Shown: piece after piece, positions 44,002 through 52,607 of the stretch
Layout: every line of letters starts with the position of its first letter
Numbering within the stretch: position 1 is the stretch's first letter
Notes under the pieces: model-generated
Database searches by the model: none
What the model was told of the DNA's origin: nothing
What the model saw: the letters and a program-made list of their open reading frames with translations, nothing else
NCBI GenBank assembly: GCA_017940005.1
Contig: JAGAZO010000003.1
Coordinates: forward strand, 109,976 to 173,975
From: Treponema sp.
GTDB lineage: Bacteria; Spirochaetota; Spirochaetia; Treponematales; Treponemataceae
Length of the DNA stretch: 64,000 nt
Reading direction: 5' to 3'
Position numbers and translations under genes: made by a program

Positions 44002-45681
44002 TTAAATCGAAAACTTGCCTTTTGTTAATTTATTGAGAACTGTATTCATGATGATGACGATGACGAGAATCGCCGTTGCCAGCGCAGAAGCAGTCTGCTG
44101 ACTGTGAAACGTTTGATAGGTAAAAAGCTCTACGCCGAGCGTCTTTGTGCTGTTTGAATAGAGCAACGTTGACATGGTAAGCTCGTAAAAGCACGGCATG
44201 AAAATGAGGAACCAGCCTGCAACAACTGACGGGCTTATGAGCGGGAGCACCACATCTTTGAGTCGCTTGAGCCATCCTGCGCCTGCAATCTGCGCAGCAT
44301 GCTCGAGCGATGGACTGACTTGTGCGAATGCGGAGACGACTGTGCGCATGCCCATCATCATGTATTTAATCATATAGGCGATGACCATGATGCCTATCGT
44401 ATTGTAGATGTTGATGCCGAATTTTCCTGTCATTGTCATGATGAGCGCAAGCGCAATGACAACGCTCGGCGTGCCGCTTCCAACAGTTATTAAAAAATCT
44501 GGAATCTCTTTGCCTTTCGCTTCTGTACGCTTCAAGAGCCACGCCATAGTGACGCTCACAATCATACCGAACGTAGCAGCGAGAAATGCAAATGTAATGC
44601 TGTTCTTGAACGAGTTGAGAATTGATTTGCGCGAAAAAATAATTTTCCAGTAACGCCACGTGATATTGCCGCCTGAAAAAACGCCTTTACCCATGTTCAT
44701 CGTAATTGATGTGGAGATGACTGTCCAAAATGGAATGACGACGACAAGCAATGCAAAAAGTGATACAAGCAATGTGACGGGCATGCGCCATCTTCCCAAA
44801 TCAACTATGGCGGGATGTGTCGATTTTCCCGAAACAGTGATATACTCTTTTTTGCCAATGATAAAATTTGAAACATATAGGATTATCAATGCGACTGCCA
44901 TAAGGAACACCGCAAGCGATGTTGCATGCGTCAGACCTTCGTCACTGCCTATTTGCACATAGTCGATGATGCGCGTGGTTACTGTGTATATCTGTCCCGG
45001 TGCACCGATGATTGAAGGAATGCCGTAGCATGAAGCAGCAGCTACAAATACAAGCAGCGCTGCTGCAACAATACTTGGAAATGCAAGCGGCAAAGTGACA
45101 GTAAATACTGTTTTCAAAGGAGATGCACCAGAAATGCGCGACGCTTCTTCAAGAGACGGATCCATCTTTTCCATAGCGCGCGAAATTGTGATGAATGCAT
45201 ATGGATAGTAAAATGTAGTGAGCACCCATACCATGCCGCCTACTGTATAAATGTTGAATGGATTTTGCGACAGATGAAAAATCTTGGCAAGAAATACATT
45301 CATTGTGCCGACAGTGGGATTCAAAAGTCGGAGCCACGCCATTGCGCCTACATATGGCGGCACCATGTATGTCATCACAAAGATGGTGCGGAATATTTTT
45401 TTGCCGTACATATTTGTGCGTCCCACGAGCCACGCGAGCGGAAACGAGAGCAGCACGCCGAAAATCATCGTAAGTGTTGCTGCGATAAGCGTCGTTTTCA
45501 AACACGTCCAGTTGAGCGCATATGAATAAATATTTTTAAAGCCTTGCAGCGAAAACTTCCCGTTGACGAACAGCGAGCGGACGAGCAAGTAGACAAGCGG
45601 CAACACTTGAAAAATAACAAGGAAGCCAACAATCAAAAAAATGATAACCCATTTATAGTCAAAGTAGATTTTTTTTCCCAA
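44002..45681 (-). CDS. ABC transporter permease with two fused permease halves, FbpB-like
   Basis: 559 residues and about 12 membrane segments: two BPD_transp_1 domains in tandem, as in FbpB/SfuB ferric permeases. The start is TTG at 45681 with AAGGAA eight bases upstream. The first half has the EAA-type loop Glu-Glu-Ala-Ser-Arg-Ile-Ser-Gly-Ala-Ser-Pro near 180 and the second has Glu-His-Ala-Ala-Gln-Ile-Ala-Gly-Ala-Gly near 470, the sites that contact the ATPase. Middle gene of the operon; 32 bp separate it from the ATPase gene. Confidence 0.9.
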   Translation of the reverse strand: MGKKIYFDYKWVIIFLIVGFLVIFQVLPLVYLLVRSLFVNGKFSLQGFKNIYSYALNWTCLKTTLIAATLTMIFGVLLSFPLAWLVGRTNMYGKKIFRTIFVMTYMVPPYVGAMAWLRLLNPTVGTMNVFLAKIFHLSQNPFNIYTVGGMVWVLTTFYYPYAFITISRAMEKMDPSLEEASRISGASPLKTVFTVTLPLAFPSIVAAALLVFVAAASCYGIPSIIGAPGQIYTVTTRIIDYVQIGSDEGLTHATSLAVFLMAVALIILYVSNFIIGKKEYITVSGKSTHPAIVDLGRWRMPVTLLVSLFALLVVVIPFWTVISTSITMNMGKGVFSGGNITWRYWKIIFSRKSILNSFKNSITFAFLAATFGMIVSVTMAWLLKRTEAKGKEIPDFLITVGSGTPSVVIALALIMTMTGKFGINIYNTIGIMVIAYMIKYMMMGMRTVVSAFAQVSPSLEHAAQIAGAGWLKRLKDVVLPLISPSVVAGWFLIFMPCFYELTMSTLLYSNSTKTLGVELFTYQTFHSQQTASALATAILVIVIIMNTVLNKLTKGKFSI

Positions 45682-45713
45682 TTTTAATTCCTTGCATTAT
45701 GCGGGAAAATGTA

Positions 45714-45773
45714 CGTTGCTTGCACATAAAGTAGTGCTGTGCGCATGCATCATCAGTAAAAATGCAAGCAACG
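45714..45773. repeat. Intercistronic inverted repeat between binding protein and permease genes
   Basis: CGTTGCTTGCA (45714-45724) and TGCAAGCAACG (45763-45773), 11-base perfect arms around 38 bases. In the mRNA it would form a stem just after the binding-protein stop. It may protect that part of the message and keep the binding protein more abundant than the permease, as in other ABC operons. Confidence 0.6.
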
Positions 45774-45788
45774 ATTTGTTGTTAATTT

Positions 45789-46832
45789 TTACTTTTTTAC
45801 CGTAACGTGTTCTTCAAATAGCGTGCGGATTGTATCGCGCTCCTTGTAGCATTTTTCCCAATCAATTGGGATTATCTTTGCAAAAACTTCACTGTTGGAA
45901 AGCGAGTCATACGGAACATAATCAACGTCGCCGCGCACTGAATGCATCCAGCCGTCCACCATGCACTTTTGCCCTTCCTTTGAAAGCAGCCAGTCGGTGA
46001 GTATTTCGCACGCTTCAATGTTATTGTTCGCGCACCACTGCTCGTTCACCGTCATAACTGTTGAAGGAATGCACAAAACGCCGTCGTCGGGATAAATGCA
46101 CGCAAGTTGCGAACCTTCTTCCTCGCGTTTTTTGAGCACAGACTCTTCAAGAATCATAATCTCTTTGCATTCGCCAGTTTCAAGTTTTGTGAGTGCGACG
46201 GAACCTGATTCAATCGCTACGCGCTGATTTCCAAGCCCGACAAAATAGTCTTCACCATATGCATCAAGCAATGCGACGATGGAAGCCATAGCCGTGCCAG
46301 ATGTGAGTGGGTTCGACATTGAAGCGTAGCCGCGCAGTCGAGCATCGGTTGCAAATTCTTTGAACGTTGTAGGAATCTCGCTTGTCGAATATTTTTCAGG
46401 GTTGTATGCGAGTACCATAGTACAGATGCGCACAGGATACCACGCGCCATCGCTGTCGTATTCAAAAGAGAGCGCCGCAGCTTCAGGCGACTTGTAGCTA
46501 TGGAGCATGCCGTATTCTTTTAATTCGAGCGAATATGCCGGCTCTGCGACCATCATCATATCGCAGCCGAGCTTGCCAGCGCTGCGCTCTGCGGCAATCT
46601 TCGCCTGAATGTTTCCCGTCCCGCCGTAAAAAAATTCGACGTTGAGATTGGGGAATTTCTCTTCGAGAATGTTGCTCACCGCTTCAATGATATCTTCGTA
46701 CATTGACGTGTAGATGACAACTTTGCCGCTTACATCGCTTATGCCTCCAGCTGTTTTGCTTTCTTTTTTGCAGCTTACAAATGCAAGCGCCGCTACTCCC
46801 AGCAGCACGACTGCTGTTGCCCGTTTTTTCAT
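45789..46832 (-). CDS. ABC transporter substrate-binding lipoprotein, FbpA-like
   Basis: 347 residues from ATG 46832, which has AGGAGG seven bases upstream. Lipoprotein signal with Ala-Phe-Val-Ser-Cys near residue 21. The chain has the type II periplasmic binding fold features of the ferric-binding group: Val-Val-Ile-Tyr-Thr-Ser-Met-Tyr near the start, Phe-Tyr-Gly-Gly-Thr-Gly-Asn near 68, and Ala-Tyr-Asn-Pro-Glu-Lys-Tyr. It is the first gene of the operon and would capture the substrate. Iron is the best guess from operon shape; the iron-ligand Tyr pair could not be confirmed by eye. Confidence 0.85.
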   Translation of the reverse strand: MKKRATAVVLLGVAALAFVSCKKESKTAGGISDVSGKVVIYTSMYEDIIEAVSNILEEKFPNLNVEFFYGGTGNIQAKIAAERSAGKLGCDMMMVAEPAYSLELKEYGMLHSYKSPEAAALSFEYDSDGAWYPVRICTMVLAYNPEKYSTSEIPTTFKEFATDARLRGYASMSNPLTSGTAMASIVALLDAYGEDYFVGLGNQRVAIESGSVALTKLETGECKEIMILEESVLKKREEEGSQLACIYPDDGVLCIPSTVMTVNEQWCANNNIEACEILTDWLLSKEGQKCMVDGWMHSVRGDVDYVPYDSLSNSEVFAKIIPIDWEKCYKERDTIRTLFEEHVTVKK

Positions 46833-46879
46833 ATGGCCTCCTGAAAATACTCGAAAATATAATGTTATTTTTATAATAA

Positions 46880-46908
46880 ATTGTAACATGGCACTTTTCA
46901 AAAGTCAA
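46880..46908 (-). promoter_or_regulatory. Promoter of the FbpABC-like operon
   Basis: On the minus strand: TTGACT (46908-46903), 17-bp spacer ending TGT, TACAAT (46885-46880). Very close to consensus. It gives an untranslated leader of about 40 nt with a proper ribosome binding site, in contrast to the leaderless promoters elsewhere. Confidence 0.7.
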
Positions 46909-46977
46909 CGAAAATTCAATAGTAATACTTTATACCATTGATGACTTTTTTTGCGCGCTGTGATATGCTGTGTCATC

Positions 46978-48297
46978 ATGATGATAAAAAACAAGCGACT
47001 GATGAAAATTGCGTTGTTGTGCGCACTTTCTTTTGTGTGTACCGCGTGTTCCCGCATCATGGGGCACAGCGTGCTGCTCTGGGACATTCCTGAACGCGGT
47101 TTGCAAGACGGCGATATTGTGCCGGTATATATTCGTTCAAATATTTCTCACACGTATGCAATTTCTGTGCCAGAAGGAAAAGAGCGTTTTGATATTCCGC
47201 TGTGGCAAATCACGGAGCCTGAGTCGCGCCGTGCAGTAAAAAAAACAGCAGCGCGATATGAAGCGTATCGTCATCAATATGCGTCGGTAAAATTGGATGG
47301 GCTTCCTGTTCGTGCTGACCCAGTGAATACTGCGCGCCAAGTGTATCGCTTGCGCAAAGGTGAAATTATTAAACTGTTGTACAAAGGCAAAGGCGACCCG
47401 GTGATGGCGGGAAACACCGCACTTGAAGGCGACTGGATGCGCGTGCTCACGCAAGACGGCACGCAGGGCTGGTGCTTCTCGTACAACCTTGAACAGTTTG
47501 CAACTGAAAAAGGCGGCAGCATTGTTGGCGGAGAAGTTGCAGTTGTTGAAGAAGAAGATGTTGTCATACAAGAAGTCATTTCAAAAACGTGGTATCCCGA
47601 TTATTACCGCTCAATGATACAATCGCATCGCATAGACATAGCGCGTATGAATGCAGCGTATTGTTTTGCTGTTGACGAAGAAAGCGAGAAAATCACTCTC
47701 AATCTCCCCGACATGCACGGTTCGTGGAGCTATGCAGGCGCACTGAAAACAGGCAACGCTGAATACACCTTTACCGGTACGCCAGTAAAAATACATATAC
47801 GCAGCGACACGCATATTGTGGTGACGTGTTCGGATGAAGGCGGTCGTCCGCGTGATTTTAATTTTATCACGCTTGGAGAAGAAGATGATGTCGCTGAAAT
47901 TGTTGCGGCAGAACGCGACAGGCGCGCTGCAGAATATCGCGCATTGTATAATTTCGGACCCAATTTTAAAAGCGCAAGCTACGGGCAGCTTTCTCTGCGT
48001 GACGACATGTCTTTTACATGGCGGAATAATCGCAGCCTTGTTCCATCGGTCATAAGCCAATCTGCACGGAACGGCGGCACTGTCGAGATTAGTTATTTTA
48101 TTGACGATTCGCTTGCTTCTCAGTACGACGGCATCCTCACGTTTGCGTTTGAAGGCATGAAAGACAAAGTTAACTTTTTGTATGAAATGACAGATAACGG
48201 CATTCGTCTTGAAGATGCAACTGGAGCACAGTTTGAAGGCAATACGCTTGTGCGGCGCGGTATAAGTCCATTCATCATTTTCTTTGAACGAAATTAA
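46978..48297 (+). CDS. Lipoprotein with SH3-like domain
   Basis: 439 residues from the ATG at 46978. Basic N-terminus, hydrophobic core and Phe-Val-Cys-Thr-Ala-Cys lipobox near residue 25. About 100 residues in, an SH3-like region begins: Leu-Pro-Val-Arg-Ala-Asp-Pro, Tyr-Arg-Leu-Arg-Lys-Gly-Glu, and Gly-Asp-Trp-Met-Arg-Val then Gly-Trp-Cys-Phe. Such bacterial SH3 domains often bind cell wall. The C-terminal 200 residues are beta-rich and of no known family. Possible -10 TATGCT at 46964-46969, eight bases before the ATG. Twelve bases separate it from the ABC-F gene. Confidence 0.75.
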   Translation: MMIKNKRLMKIALLCALSFVCTACSRIMGHSVLLWDIPERGLQDGDIVPVYIRSNISHTYAISVPEGKERFDIPLWQITEPESRRAVKKTAARYEAYRHQYASVKLDGLPVRADPVNTARQVYRLRKGEIIKLLYKGKGDPVMAGNTALEGDWMRVLTQDGTQGWCFSYNLEQFATEKGGSIVGGEVAVVEEEDVVIQEVISKTWYPDYYRSMIQSHRIDIARMNAAYCFAVDEESEKITLNLPDMHGSWSYAGALKTGNAEYTFTGTPVKIHIRSDTHIVVTCSDEGGRPRDFNFITLGEEDDVAEIVAAERDRRAAEYRALYNFGPNFKSASYGQLSLRDDMSFTWRNNRSLVPSVISQSARNGGTVEISYFIDDSLASQYDGILTFAFEGMKDKVNFLYEMTDNGIRLEDATGAQFEGNTLVRRGISPFIIFFERN

Positions 48298-48308
48298 TAA
48301 TTTTTGCT

Positions 48309-50414
48309 ATGGCATTTGTTCAGTTTTCAAAAGTTTCGCTCGCGTTCGGTGACAGAGATATTCTTAAAGCTGTTTCAGTGAATTTGCAGTCGGGCACAAA
48401 AGCGGCGCTCACTGGCGCGAACGGGGCAGGGAAGTCAACGCTGCTCAAAGTGATGGCGGGGCTTTTGGAAAGCGACAGCGGCGTGCGCACCGTGCAAAAA
48501 GATGCGCGAATCGGCTACTTGCCGCAGTCAGGATTGACGCACCGCGGTCGCACATTACTCGAAGAAGCTGACACTGCATTTCAATTTGGCTACGACATGC
48601 AAAAGGAGATAGATGCGCTCGGCGAGGAGCTTGCATCAAATCCGCAGAATGTTGCGTCAGTTGCGGAGCGCCAGTCGCAGCTCATAAGCGCGCTCGATGA
48701 AAGCGGCTGGCACAGAAGGCGGGCACAGGCAGAAACAGTTTTGCTCGGGCTCGGTTTTTTGCGCAGTGATTTTGCCAAGCAGACAGAGACATTTTCAGGC
48801 GGTTGGCAGATGCGCATTGCGCTTGCAAAAGTGCTCATGCAAAAGCCTGATATTCTCTTGCTCGACGAGCCGACAAACTATCTCGACATTGAAGCGCGCG
48901 CATGGCTCGAACAATTTTTGCAATCATACAACGGCGGTTTTTTGCTCGTAAGCCACGACCGCTATTTTCTCGACGTAACGATACGCGATGTGTACGAGCT
49001 TTTTAACGGCGAACTTAAACGCTATCCCGGAAACTACACGCATTATGAAGCGGTGCGCAAAGTTGAATTGAGAACGCTCATTGCTGCATACGAAAAACAG
49101 CAAGAAGAGATTCACCACTTGGAAGAATTCATACGCCGCTTCGGGTACAAAGCGTCAAAAGCTTCGCAAGCACAGGAGCGTCAAAAACAGCTCGACAAAA
49201 TCGTTCGCATAGAAATACCAGAGTCGCTCAAAAAAATTCATTTTACGTTTCCACACGCGCCGCATGCAGGAAAAGTTATGCTTCGTGCAAACGGCATCAC
49301 AAAAAGCTGGGACGGCGTTACAAACGTTCTTAATAATTTTGAATTGACGCTTGAAAACGGCGAGCGGCTTGTCGTCGTTGGAAAAAACGGCGCGGGAAAA
49401 TCGACGCTGCTGCGAATCATTGCAGGCGAGGACAGCAATTTTCACGGAACGCTCACGCTTGGAAGCGGCGTAAAAATCGGGTGGTTTTCGCAAGACAGCG
49501 CAGAAAAAATTTCAGGGAGTGAAAGCATCCTCGACTATTTTGAGCAACGCGCGCCGCTCGATGTTGTGCCAAAAGTGCGCAGCATGCTCGGTGCGTTTTT
49601 GTTTCGCGGCGATGACGTGTTTAAAAGCCTCGATGTGCTTTCAGGCGGTGAAAAGAGCCGCGTCGCACTTTTGCAGTTGCTGTTGATACCGACAAACTTG
49701 CTCGTGCTCGACGAGCCGACGAATCACCTTGACATGCATTCAAAAGACGTGCTGCTCGACGCGCTTAAAGATTTCGGCGGCACTGTCGTGTTTGTGAGCC
49801 ATGACCGCGGATTTATCGAAGCGCTTGCAACGCGCGTGCTGGAGCTTGATTGCGGGAAATGCCGCAGTTTTCCCGGCGGCTATGCGTATTACCAAGAGCG
49901 GCTTGAAGCTGAAGCGAACGGCACAGTGGGCGCATTCACTATGGCGACAGCTGCGGGGCGGCATGCGGACAGCGCAGCGATGAAAACTGCTTCCCGTGCT
50001 GACGGATATGTTGCTGCAAACGACGCGCGCGCTAGCACGCACACTTCAGGCACATCAACTGCGGGCGACTCTAGCGGCATGTTGACGAGTGGCGTTCAGC
50101 CACGCGTTACCCATTCTTGCAACACAGCAACTGCGAGCAGTGTGAACGCCGCGCCGCTTTCATGGGAAGAAGCGAAACGGCAAAAGGCTGAAAAACGCAA
50201 ACTTGAAAAAAACGTTGAGCGCATAGAAGCGGAAATAACTGCGCGCGAGGGCGAGAAAAAATCACTCGAAGAATCGCTTGCGCTTCCTCAAGTATACGAG
50301 AGCGGCGAAAAAATGCGCACTGTGCAAAAGCGGCTTGCAGAAATCCGTGCGCAGCTTGAAAAGCTCAACGAGGAGTGGGAAGCTGCCGCAGAAACATTGA
50401 ACGCGTGGAGCTAG
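48309..50414 (+). CDS. ABC-F family ATPase
   Basis: 701 residues with two ABC domains and no membrane segments. First Walker A Gly-Ala-Asn-Gly-Ala-Gly-Lys-Ser near 37, signature Phe-Ser-Gly-Gly-Trp-Gln-Met near 164 and Leu-Leu-Leu-Asp-Glu-Pro-Thr-Asn near 188; second Walker A Gly-Lys-Asn-Gly-Ala-Gly-Lys-Ser near 352, Leu-Ser-Gly-Gly-Glu-Lys-Ser near 445 and Leu-Val-Leu-Asp-Glu-Pro-Thr-Asn near 466. The linker between them is the usual interdomain helix pair. After the second domain comes a low-complexity Ala/Thr/Ser stretch (about 540-615) and a C-terminal coiled coil, as in Uup-type members. ABC-F proteins act on the ribosome or related substrates; subtype not resolved. Confidence 0.92.
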   Translation: MAFVQFSKVSLAFGDRDILKAVSVNLQSGTKAALTGANGAGKSTLLKVMAGLLESDSGVRTVQKDARIGYLPQSGLTHRGRTLLEEADTAFQFGYDMQKEIDALGEELASNPQNVASVAERQSQLISALDESGWHRRRAQAETVLLGLGFLRSDFAKQTETFSGGWQMRIALAKVLMQKPDILLLDEPTNYLDIEARAWLEQFLQSYNGGFLLVSHDRYFLDVTIRDVYELFNGELKRYPGNYTHYEAVRKVELRTLIAAYEKQQEEIHHLEEFIRRFGYKASKASQAQERQKQLDKIVRIEIPESLKKIHFTFPHAPHAGKVMLRANGITKSWDGVTNVLNNFELTLENGERLVVVGKNGAGKSTLLRIIAGEDSNFHGTLTLGSGVKIGWFSQDSAEKISGSESILDYFEQRAPLDVVPKVRSMLGAFLFRGDDVFKSLDVLSGGEKSRVALLQLLLIPTNLLVLDEPTNHLDMHSKDVLLDALKDFGGTVVFVSHDRGFIEALATRVLELDCGKCRSFPGGYAYYQERLEAEANGTVGAFTMATAAGRHADSAAMKTASRADGYVAANDARASTHTSGTSTAGDSSGMLTSGVQPRVTHSCNTATASSVNAAPLSWEEAKRQKAEKRKLEKNVERIEAEITAREGEKKSLEESLALPQVYESGEKMRTVQKRLAEIRAQLEKLNEEWEAAAETLNAWS

Positions 50415-50497
50415 CGTGGCGGCAATCCGCCGCATGACGTGCATTGCAAGGTGTACAGCATTGCGCATTAGAGTTGCAAACTTCCCGCGCACATAAA

Positions 50498-51538
50498 TTA
50501 TAAATCATCTACGAGCGCGGTGCTCTTTGCATATGCGGTGGAGCGCGCTTCAAAAAAATCTGTCTTTACCATGTTCGCGTTTGCATATGCGCTTACCCAT
50601 GTCATGTCGGCAGGCTCTTTGTCGTAGCCTTCATACAGTGGCTCAAATCCGAGATTCGTCCAGCGCAAATTGCCAAGATACATGATGTAGTCGCGCACCA
50701 TTTTTTTTGTAAGCCCTTGTATGTCGTCGCCTATGACATATTCGCCCCATGCTATTTCCTGCTCGACGCCTTCTTTCATCATGTTGCGGTACACATCTAC
50801 GTATTCATCTAAAAACATTTCTGGCTCCTCTTTTTTCAGTTCAAGGATGATGTTTTTGAAAAGCCACAAATGCGTATTCTCGTCGCGGTTTATGTAGCGT
50901 ATTTCCTGTGCTGAACCGCTCATGCGCCCGTTTCGCGCAAGATTGTAAAAAAACATAAATCCCGAATAAAAGTAAATGCCTTCGAGAATATAATTTGCAA
51001 TGCACACTTTCATAAAATGAAAAAAATCTTTATGCTGTTGAAACTCGTTGTAGTTGTCGCCGATGAACGTATTTCGCTTTAACAAATGTTCGTCAGTTCT
51101 CCATTGATACAAAATATCGTTGCGCTGTTCAGGCGAGCAGATAGTGTCGAGCATGTATGAGTAGCTCTGCGAGTGGATGCATTCTTGATATGTCTGAATG
51201 TTCAAGCACAAGTTCACTTCATTCGCAGTGATGTACTCGCTGACATTCGGCAAATTTGCAGATTGCAGCGAATCGAGAAAGACGAGGAACGACAAGATTT
51301 TGTCATATGCAGTGCGCTCCGCTTTATCAAGCGTGGGATAGTCTTTTATATCTTGCGCAAGATTGATTTCTTCGGGAATCCAAAAATTATTCATTGCTTG
51401 CCTGTACCAGCCCGACGCCCACTGGTATTTCATATTGTTAAAGTCATTGAGATTTGTCGTGTTGCCGCCTACCATGCGCCGCATTCTCATGTCTGTGTCG
51501 CCGTCAGGATTAAACAGCGGTCGTTTTACTAATTCCAT
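50498..51538 (-). CDS. nrdB: Class Ia ribonucleotide reductase, beta subunit
   Basis: 346 residues. Iron and radical residues are visible: Glu-Cys-Ile-His-Ser-Gln-Ser-Tyr (about 119-126) matches the E. coli Glu115...His118...Tyr122 block, so the radical tyrosine is kept and the protein is not of the Tyr-less class Ic. Asp-Glu-His near 148 and Asp-Glu-Asn-Thr-His near 219 complete the metal sites. NrdB supplies the radical to NrdA for making deoxyribonucleotides. ATG 51538 has GGAG upstream. In the usual operon it follows nrdA directly; here about 1 kb of AT-rich DNA lies between. Confidence 0.95.
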   Translation of the reverse strand: MELVKRPLFNPDGDTDMRMRRMVGGNTTNLNDFNNMKYQWASGWYRQAMNNFWIPEEINLAQDIKDYPTLDKAERTAYDKILSFLVFLDSLQSANLPNVSEYITANEVNLCLNIQTYQECIHSQSYSYMLDTICSPEQRNDILYQWRTDEHLLKRNTFIGDNYNEFQQHKDFFHFMKVCIANYILEGIYFYSGFMFFYNLARNGRMSGSAQEIRYINRDENTHLWLFKNIILELKKEEPEMFLDEYVDVYRNMMKEGVEQEIAWGEYVIGDDIQGLTKKMVRDYIMYLGNLRWTNLGFEPLYEGYDKEPADMTWVSAYANANMVKTDFFEARSTAYAKSTALVDDL

Positions 51539-51560
51539 TTTTTATCTCCTATTTTTTTAG

Positions 51561-51603
51561 CTGGACAAGCGACACCTTTTTACAAAAGGTTTCTCTTTTC
51601 CAG
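51561..51603. repeat. Long imperfect hairpin upstream of nrdB
   Basis: Arms 51561-51580 (CTGGACAAGCGACACCTTTT) and 51584-51603 pair at 17 of 20 positions around a three-base loop. It lies directly upstream of nrdB in an AT-rich patch and may be a small repeat element or a transcript-end signal. Confidence 0.65.
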
Positions 51604-51640
51604 TCCTTTTCTCTTCCAAAAAATATCTTTTGAAGATGCC

Positions 51641-51790
51641 TTAATACGCTCCTTTAAGTATTTTCTTACAAAGTTTATCAAATTTTTTAATTATATCAGG
51701 ATTTTCTGAACTTGGTTATCCAGCATTGCCTCTATACATATTTGTAAATTTTGGTAAATCTTTTCGCTTGTAATCATTTTTTTCCCGAAT
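51641..51790 (-). pseudogene. Stop-interrupted coding remnant after the inserted gene
   Basis: In the same frame as the gene at 51791-52546, translation continues beyond its TAA as Asn-Asp-Tyr-Lys-Arg-Lys-Asp-Leu-Pro-Lys-Phe, then a TAA after Gly-Asn-Ala-Gly, then Pro-Ser-Ser-Glu-Asn-Pro-Asp-Ile-Ile-Lys-Lys-Phe-Asp-Lys-Leu, with a final stop at 51641. The text looks coding and AT-rich, and is probably a piece of a partner gene (for example of a restriction-modification pair) that has decayed. Confidence 0.4.
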
Positions 51791-52546
51791 TTATTTGAAT
51801 ATCTTATTTTCAATTTTTTTTGCAAGGGCTGTGCTTTTATATAGCTCAATGAGTTCTTCATAATTTATAAATGAAAATCGTTCTTTTGCATTTTGATAGA
51901 TTTCTAATTCAATTGTTTGATTATATTTTTCACGATGCTTTTCTGGTGCAACGATATAGAATTGTGTTCTAAAGTTTTTTAATTGTAAACTTCGTGTGAA
52001 CGCTCCGTTAAGTGTGTTTATGCTGTCTACAACTTCGAAAACTCTCTGAGGAAACATCAGTCCCGCTTTGTTAAGCCAAATAACATCAATGCGTTTTACT
52101 TCTTGCAATATTTGTTTATATGAAAACTCTGGAAGTTCTGATACTGTTGTAAAATCTTTTAGTTTTAATTTATCACGATAAATAGCAGATGGATCTGCCG
52201 TATATGTATTGTAGTTATTAAAATTTCCAAGTTCTACACAAATGCCCTCAATATAGGAATGCATTCGAACATAATCTTTTAAATCTGGCTGTGCTTCTTC
52301 TTTGTAATCAGCAAGTGCATAAATGCTCAAGCCTATTTTTTTAAATAATTTTCCATCTTTAAGTTCTCTATATAAAACGCCGCGTATTCCAGCATCCCAT
52401 CTATTGGAGTTTTTTGCATTGGGGTAATATTTACAAATATTTTCGTATATTACATTTAGACTTGCTGAACCACCGTTGTCTTCCATTACTTTTGCAATTG
52501 CTTCAACTTTAGTCATATCAAAATTACCTCGCATCCATACATCCAT
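51791..52546 (-). CDS. Winged-helix plus PD-(D/E)XK-like protein inserted between nrdA and nrdB
   Basis: 251 residues, AT-rich (about a third GC by eye) among neighbours near half GC, so probably acquired. Start is ATG 52546; ATG 52516, with GAGG before it, is an alternative. Residues 10-78 read as a winged-helix domain (Val-Ile-Tyr-Glu-Asn-Ile...Gly-Ile-Arg-Gly-Val-Leu-Tyr-Arg-Glu-Leu). The rest has the pattern Arg-Ile-Asp-Val-Ile-Trp-Leu (about 156) then Val-Phe-Glu-Val-Val-Asp-Ser (about 173), like the D...ExK core of nuclease-fold proteins with an IDVIW/FEVE signature, but the third catalytic position is Val, not Glu or Lys, so it may be inactive. Restriction-like or DNA-repair accessory role is an inference. 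It interrupts the nrdA-nrdB pair. Confidence 0.6.
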   Translation of the reverse strand: MDVWMRGNFDMTKVEAIAKVMEDNGGSASLNVIYENICKYYPNAKNSNRWDAGIRGVLYRELKDGKLFKKIGLSIYALADYKEEAQPDLKDYVRMHSYIEGICVELGNFNNYNTYTADPSAIYRDKLKLKDFTTVSELPEFSYKQILQEVKRIDVIWLNKAGLMFPQRVFEVVDSINTLNGAFTRSLQLKNFRTQFYIVAPEKHREKYNQTIELEIYQNAKERFSFINYEELIELYKSTALAKKIENKIFK

Positions 52547-52562
52547 CGTACACTACCGACTG

Positions 52563-52568
52563 ATTATA
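52563..52568 (-). promoter_or_regulatory. -10 hexamer of the inserted gene
   Basis: TATAAT on the minus strand, 16 bases before ATG 52546, in the 61-bp gap after nrdA. The inserted gene and nrdB may therefore be read from their own start as well as from nrdA. Confidence 0.5.
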
Positions 52569-52607
52569 GCATAGCATTTATATCTTGATAATTCCAACGC
52601 TACTTCC

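Noticed and set aside
49900..50160. Insertion element in the ABC-F gene linker
   Set aside because: The Ala/Thr/Ser-rich stretch is low complexity but has no palindromes; variable linkers before the C-terminal coiled coil are normal in this family.
50498..51538. Class Ic (Tyr-less) ribonucleotide reductase
   Set aside because: The radical-site tyrosine is present four residues after the metal-binding His.
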